Of a stretch of 9,178 bases of DNA, positions 5,912 through 9,178 are shown piece after piece. The stretch's first letter is position 1. The number at the start of each line of letters is the position of its first letter. The notes beneath the pieces are model-generated. The model did no database searches. It saw only the letters and a list, made by a program, of their open reading frames with translations, and was not told the DNA's origin. The translations under genes were made by a program, and so were the position numbers. This DNA is from Selenomonadales bacterium (GTDB lineage: Bacteria; Bacillota; Clostridia; Christensenellales; QALW01). The stretch covers positions 1 through 9,178 of the forward strand of contig QALW01000008.1 of NCBI GenBank assembly GCA_003150515.1, given 5' to 3'.

Positions 5912-7701
5912 AATGAAAAGCCGTTTATAAACGGATTATCTTCCGGCCTTAACCTTTTTATATAAGCGGCCGCTCCTATAGCTCCGGCAAGCAGAACAGC
6001 AGCTAATACGCCAAAGAGTACGGTGCTGAAATCTCCCTCATTCTGAGGAGGAACATACGTTGCATCCTTATCTCCGCAAACGGTGCATACGCCGTCCTTA
6101 TAATTATGCCCCGTGGCTTTCAGGATTGTGTCTTCCAGATTAATTTCAGCAGTTAACTCCGCGTCGCCGAAATATTTATCGCAATGAGCGCAGTACCAAT
6201 AGGCCTTGTTGCCGTCCTCAGTACAGCCGGGCGCCTTTTCGGGAGTCATAACGGCCTGATGCTGAGTAGTGATTACCGTTACCTCATCTCCGTCTTTAAC
6301 ATAAGCGGCGCATTCATCGTCGTAGCAGCTTACGTTCTGCTTAACATCCTCAAATGTGCAGTCGTTCACTTGAGCCTGAGCGCCGCCCACCAGCAGCACG
6401 CCGCAGGCATTTACATCTCCGGTATAATTAATATCGGATACAACCGAATTATTGATTACGGCGTTCTCGGTATTATTAATCTGGATGCCGTTCTGAGCAA
6501 TTATATCAGTAGCTCCCGAGCCGGTAATAACGGTGTTTTCAATTAAAACGTCGCCGGTGGTCTTAATTACAAGACCGGCCTTCTGGAAATCCGAAAGAGT
6601 GACGTTTTGGATGAGCACGTCCTCCGTATTGGGGCTGGCCGCAGGAGTGTCTGCATAAATGCCTATGCCCGTCTGAACGCCGCAGAGAGGCCTTTCCGCG
6701 CCGCAGCCGATGTTAATTATATCCACATTGTTTACTTTCAGGCCCTTTTCGGCATATACGCCGGTTTCCAGTCTGTGAACGGGAGCCAAATCTAATTTTT
6801 TGCCGTCAACGGTAAGATTCTCTAATTCCACATTTACCTTGGCATGAATAATGTAGCCCGTATGGCCGTTGATGCCCGTATTTTCATTAGCCGCTATAAT
6901 CGTGCCTTCCTTGGATTCTCCCTGAATTTTAATATTCTTTTCAATAACAATGTTGCCTTCATGCGTGCCGTTCTTCAGGAGAATGGTATCTCCGTCCTGA
7001 GCGGCGGCAAGGGCGCTCTGAAGAGAAACAAACTCACGCTCTCCTATAAGCGCGGCAGCGTCAAAGCGGATGCCGGGATTATTCTGCTCATAGGCAACCA
7101 CAACTTCCTTGCTTATGCCTTTGGGCGCCGAATAGTCTAAATCAGTGCTGTAAGTCACCCAGTTGGATTTAGCGATTGTTGAAACGCCCTGAGCGTCTAT
7201 AACTTCTACTACCGTGCGCACCTGCTGCACGTCCCCGCTCTGAATTTTAGCGGTAACATCCAGGCCGTTTTTAGCGGACGCGGAAAGATTGCTCTGAATA
7301 ATAGTATTGGCCGGCAAAACCTTGTTCTCGTCCAGCGCGGAATATTTAACCTGATTTATATCAGTAAGATATCCGTCCCAAAACTTATTCTTCTGATAAA
7401 CGCTTCCGCTGCTCACAGAAGTTACCGTCTTGATCTCGCCGTTCTCAATGTATTCATAGCTGATTTTAACATCGGCCTTTTCACTGGATAAATCCAATTC
7501 CTGAGCGAGCGCAAAGCCCACCCAGGCCGCGTTATTGTTCCAGCCGTTAGCCGAGCCGTAAATCTCGGCAACCGCTCCCGACTCAGCAGAATCGGCCGTA
7601 CCCTGAGCAAAAACAATAGTAGGAACCAATATCGCGGCTACGGCCACCGCCAGAGCCATGAACATCAGTTTGCCCTTCCTTTTCTTTCTGCACGCTTCCA
7701 T
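5896..7701 (-). CDS. Secreted, membrane-anchored parallel beta-helix surface protein
   Basis: A 601-residue exported protein. A basic start (MEACRKKRKGK) and a hydrophobic segment (about residues 12-32, ending VFAQG) form a signal peptide. Residues 43-215 are a beta-rich domain I do not recognise. From about 222 (FVSLQSALAAAQDGDTILLK) to 460 runs a right-handed parallel beta-helix of the pectate-lyase type, with repeated turns such as IVIEKNIKIQG, VNVELENLTVDG, GLKVNNVDIINIG, DVLIQNVTLSDF, DVLIENTVITGSG and NAVINNSVVSDI. At 480-546 are cysteine modules (CTEDGNKAYWYCAHC; HNYKDGVCTVCG) common at the C-termini of clostridial surface proteins. A membrane helix (about 559-580) and a basic tail follow; there is no LPXTG. 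No catalytic residues of a polysaccharide lyase are evident, so adhesion or glycan binding is a guess. ATG 7701 follows AAGAGG. Four cysteines lie at 433-464, and two at 333 and 340. Confidence 0.85.
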   Translation of the reverse strand: MEACRKKRKGKLMFMALAVAVAAILVPTIVFAQGTADSAESGAVAEIYGSANGWNNNAAWVGFALAQELDLSSEKADVKISYEYIENGEIKTVTSVSSGSVYQKNKFWDGYLTDINQVKYSALDENKVLPANTIIQSNLSASAKNGLDVTAKIQSGDVQQVRTVVEVIDAQGVSTIAKSNWVTYSTDLDYSAPKGISKEVVVAYEQNNPGIRFDAAALIGEREFVSLQSALAAAQDGDTILLKNGTHEGNIVIEKNIKIQGESKEGTIIAANENTGINGHTGYIIHAKVNVELENLTVDGKKLDLAPVHRLETGVYAEKGLKVNNVDIINIGCGAERPLCGVQTGIGIYADTPAASPNTEDVLIQNVTLSDFQKAGLVIKTTGDVLIENTVITGSGATDIIAQNGIQINNTENAVINNSVVSDINYTGDVNACGVLLVGGAQAQVNDCTFEDVKQNVSCYDDECAAYVKDGDEVTVITTQHQAVMTPEKAPGCTEDGNKAYWYCAHCDKYFGDAELTAEINLEDTILKATGHNYKDGVCTVCGDKDATYVPPQNEGDFSTVLFGVLAAVLLAGAIGAAAYIKRLRPEDNPFINGFSLTGRA

Positions 7702-7733
7702 AATTAAAACCTCTTTTCATCATTTATCCTGAC

Positions 7734-7851
7734 GACGGCAAAGCGCCGTCCCGGAATTTATGTCGAACGTTCTATATCCGATTGCTTCAGCCTGATTTTA
7801 TCGGATGTTATTATTAAAAATCCGCTTGAAATTCCTCTATATAGAACATCC
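7734..7851 (-). promoter_or_regulatory. Structured leader of the surface-protein gene with competing stems
   Basis: Three perfect inverted repeats share bases: GTTCTATAT (7769-7777) with ATATAGAAC (7839-7847); ATCCGAT (7776-7782) with ATCGGAT (7800-7806); and GGATGTT (7803-7809) with AACATCC (7845-7851). The third cannot form together with the first two. Nearer the gene, GACGGC (7734-7739) and GCCGTC (7745-7750) form a hairpin about 32 nt before the ATG. This resembles a switching 5' leader read on the minus strand. It matches no riboswitch class I know. I could not place a promoter confidently, so transcription across it is inferred. Confidence 0.4.
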
Positions 7852-8233
7852 TTACTTAGAGAATGATACATCATCTTTTCAAAAAAAGCAAGCCTTTATT
7901 ACGATATATTATTGGTTTATTTACTATTTATTCCCGTTATTCCGCAATATCGGCGTTCACCACTTATAATGGCTGTATATCAAAAGCATAAACGCCAAAT
8001 TTAATGTATTAAAGAAAGATTTTTAAAAATAAATATTGTATACCCTATCTATGAATTATTTATTATTAAACTATAATATTACATTATTTTGTATTTTTAA
8101 ACAAAATCGCTGCTGAGGCTTAATATGATTTAAAACGCCCAATAAAATAACGCCCGAACATATAGCCGCTATTAATATTAATTGTGATTTATAGATAATG
8201 CAATCAAAATATAACGCGCCGATTTATTGTCCG
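7852..8233. other. AT-rich intergenic stretch without recognisable genes
   Basis: This region lies between two divergent genes. It is strongly AT-rich with many stops in all frames, and I see no gene or RNA of a known class. It contains an isolated plus-strand TATAAT (7965-7970) without a -35, a 7-bp AT hairpin (ATTTTGT 8086-8092 with ACAAAAT 8101-8107), and the first copy of a 22-bp repeat (8197-8218). It may hold the promoter of the surface-protein gene, but none stands out. Confidence 0.5.
8197..8218. repeat. 22-bp imperfect direct repeat, copy 1 (upstream of bcp)
   Basis: Begins AATGCAATCAAA and matches 19 of 22 bases with 8984-9005, in the same orientation. The two copies flank the bcp gene at a distance of about 790 bp. 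Chance similarity in AT-rich DNA cannot be excluded. Confidence 0.5.
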
Positions 8234-8244
8234 TATGATATAAT
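8234..8244 (+). promoter_or_regulatory. Extended -10 promoter of bcp with PerR-box-like overlap
   Basis: TATGATATAAT matches the Gram-positive TRTGnTATAAT extended -10 exactly; no good -35 is visible, as is common for such promoters. Transcription would start near 8251, leaving a leader of about 94 nt that contains a perfect 6-bp hairpin (GCGGCA 8292-8297 with TGCCGC 8304-8309). The 15 bases at 8238-8252 match 11 of the 14 defined positions of the PerR consensus TTATAATnATTATAA, a possible but weak operator in AT-rich DNA. Confidence 0.55.
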
Positions 8245-8344
8245 AATAATTAGCAAACGGCATAGAGCTGTAATATGCGGCTATAAAGCACGCGGCACTA
8301 ATTTGCCGCAAAGCCGGAATAAAATTAAGAAGGAGAAAAAAATA

Positions 8345-8806
8345 ATGCTCCAGGCAGGTAATAAGGCTCCGGATTTTAATTTAAAGGATAAGGACGGCAA
8401 CAATGTTTCCCTTTCGGATTTCAGGGGAAAGAAAGTAGTATTATATTTTTATCCCAAGGACAACACTCCCGGATGCAGCCGGCAGGCGCAGGCTTTCGCC
8501 GCCTTATATGAGCAATTCAAAAATCTGAATGTCCAAATAATAGGCGTAAGCAGGGACAGCGCCCTTTCGCATCAAAAATTTGCCGATAAATACTCTCTTC
8601 CTTTTATTTTGCTTTCAGATCCCGAGCTGGAGGCAATCCAGGCCTACGGCGTATGGCAGGAAAAGAAACTGTACGGCAAAATCAGCATGGGGGTTACGCG
8701 CAGCACCTTTTTAATTGACGAAGAGGGCAATATTGAAAAAATCATACCCAAAGCTAAGCCGGATACCAACGCTCAGGAGCTGTTAACCTGCCTGCTGGAT
8801 AAATAA
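8345..8806 (+). CDS. bcp: Bcp/PrxQ-type thiol peroxiredoxin
   Basis: A 153-residue cytoplasmic peroxiredoxin that reduces hydrogen peroxide and organic peroxides using thioredoxin-type donors. The thioredoxin fold starts at GNKAPDFNLKDKDG (5-18). The peroxidatic Cys is C44 in the motif KDNTPGCSRQAQAF, with T41 and P42 as expected and the supporting Arg R119 in GVTRSTFLID. Many Bcp proteins carry a resolving Cys five residues after the first; here that position is A49, so the enzyme is probably of the one-Cys or atypical type, unless the C-terminal C149 takes part. The length is normal. ATG 8345 follows AAGGAG at 9-nt spacing; the open frame extends to 8198 but those 49 residues are unlike the family. 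Its partner rubrerythrin, 5 kb away, has a related peroxide-defence role. Confidence 0.93.
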   Translation: MLQAGNKAPDFNLKDKDGNNVSLSDFRGKKVVLYFYPKDNTPGCSRQAQAFAALYEQFKNLNVQIIGVSRDSALSHQKFADKYSLPFILLSDPELEAIQAYGVWQEKKLYGKISMGVTRSTFLIDEEGNIEKIIPKAKPDTNAQELLTCLLDK

Positions 8807-8807
8807 T

Positions 8808-8849
8808 CCCCGCTAAATTATACATTACCCTTTATGTCATATAGCGGGG
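8808..8849. terminator. Long-loop hairpin after bcp, possible weak terminator
   Basis: CCCCGCTA (8808-8815), starting one base after the bcp stop, pairs perfectly with TAGCGGGG (8842-8849); an inner ACAT/ATGT stem (8822-8825, 8834-8837) may shorten the loop. There is no U-tract after it (CTCCGCGTTTAAACGC follows, containing a 12-bp palindrome at 8854-8865), so it may not terminate transcription efficiently. Confidence 0.4.
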
Positions 8850-8943
8850 CTCCGCGTTTAAACGCATTTGCCGCGCCGACAAGCTGCTTAATTGCTTTCT
8901 CGGCCTGTTTTTGCATTCCAGCGATAGGTTTGGCTTCGTTCCT
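8818..8943 (-). pseudogene. Short gene-like remnant or small ORF, unrecognised
   Basis: On the minus strand a frame follows an in-frame TAA at 8958-8956 and ends at TAA 8820-8818. From about 8943 it reads like real protein (NEAKPIAGMQKQAEKAIKQL, then VGAANAFKRGAPLYDIKGNV), with an amphipathic helix and a plausible C-terminus. The only ATG (8916-8914) would give 32 residues and has no clear ribosome site. I do not recognise the family. It may be the tail of a decayed gene, a small protein, or chance. Its 3' end overlaps the hairpin after bcp. Confidence 0.25.
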
Positions 8944-8983
8944 GTTAAATCCCGCTTAAATTATGCATAAATAGAGCTTAGAC

Positions 8984-9005
8984 AATACAATCAAAGTATA
9001 ATGCG
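8984..9005. repeat. 22-bp imperfect direct repeat, copy 2
   Basis: Begins AATACAATCAAA; it has three substitutions relative to 8197-8218. It directly abuts the inverted repeat that starts at 9006, suggesting it may mark the edge of that repeat-like block. Confidence 0.5.
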
Positions 9006-9178
9006 TTTTTGCGGGAATGCCCGCCGCGTCCGCTTTGTTGCCCAGTCCTCAAAATACCCCCGGTATGTTTTCGACTGTGCGCCTCGCGGCCATCGACGGG
9101 CATTCTCCGCAAAAATCTTCGACCGCAGAGGCGGGAGATTTTTCGTCTTTTCAAGGCGGCAGGACGCAGAAATACTGG
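9006..9178. repeat. Repeat-like inverted structure running off the window end
   Basis: TTTTTGCGGGAATGCCCG (9006-9023) is complementary, apart from one extra base, to 9097-9115, enclosing about 73 bp. Inside lies AAAATACC-CCC-GGTATGTTTT (9051-9071), a hairpin with one bulge. After it, AAAAATCT (9111-9118) pairs with AGATTTTT (9136-9143), around CCGC-agag-GCGG. The GC-rich composition differs from the AT-rich DNA before it. Two plus-strand frames are open to the end of the window, including one from ATG 9001, but it has no ribosome site and is rich in Arg, as expected from repeat DNA. It is probably an interspersed repeat; copy number cannot be judged from here. Confidence 0.5.

Noticed and set aside
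5896..6050. LPXTG cell-wall sorting signal at the surface-protein C-terminus
   Set aside because: The membrane helix and basic tail are present, but no LPXTG-like motif precedes them.
7765..7772. GAACGTTC as a LexA/SOS operator in the surface-gene leader
   Set aside because: The Gram-positive LexA box needs four bases between GAAC and GTTC; here there are none.
8198..8344. Longer bcp start at 8198
   Set aside because: The added residues are unlike peroxiredoxins, and the extended -10 promoter and AAGGAG site lie inside this stretch.
1..9178. CRISPR arrays, tRNA or rRNA genes, integrase or transposase genes
   Set aside because: I looked on both strands and saw no regularly spaced repeats, no tRNA-like folds with consensus arms, and no recombinase motifs.

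Overview
The window looks like chromosomal DNA from a low-to-mid-GC, probably anaerobic and spore-forming Firmicute (Clostridia-like). This is inferred from strong Shine-Dalgarno sequences, SigA-type promoters, a CwlD-type spore-cortex amidase, rubrerythrin, a ferredoxin-fused aldo/keto reductase, and a surface protein with the cysteine-containing C-terminal repeats common in gut clostridia. There is no phage, plasmid, CRISPR or transposase gene, and most genes are ordinary housekeeping or stress functions. The unusual material lies between the genes.

Layout. 1-157 (minus): the 5' end of an SGNH/GDSL hydrolase whose start appears to be split by a short GC-rich hairpin. 208-906 (minus): cwlD. 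907-1265: a gene-free stretch with an AT-rich block next to at least six DnaA-box-like nonamers, three of them perfect, so it is a candidate replication-origin or DnaA-titration site. 1266-1658 (minus): a four-helix CmpB-type membrane protein. 1840-2766 (plus): prmA. 2827-3366 (plus): rubrerythrin. A bidirectional terminator at 3490-3523 separates these from the convergent aldo/keto reductase (3616-4740, minus), which has a consensus SigA promoter. Touching that promoter's -35 box is a 133-bp palindromic element (4827-4959) that can fold into a three-armed cloverleaf and is bounded by a 4-bp direct repeat. 4983-5726 (minus): a YgjP-type zinc metallopeptidase. 5896-7701 (minus): a secreted or membrane-anchored parallel beta-helix protein, with a terminator that overlaps its stop codon and a leader (7734-7851) that can form mutually exclusive stems. 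8345-8806 (plus): a Bcp-type peroxiredoxin. 8807-9178: hairpins, a short gene-like remnant, and the start of a repeat-like inverted structure that runs off the window.

Function. The genes do not form one pathway. Rubrerythrin and Bcp are both peroxide-reducing enzymes suited to an anaerobe. CwlD and the membrane protein are envelope genes. PrmA modifies the ribosome. Most genes seem to be transcribed singly, because recognisable promoters or terminators separate them. The strongest leads for something not yet described are the cloverleaf element, its possible small relative inside the hydrolase start, the DnaA-box cluster away from dnaA, and the switch-like leader of the surface-protein gene.
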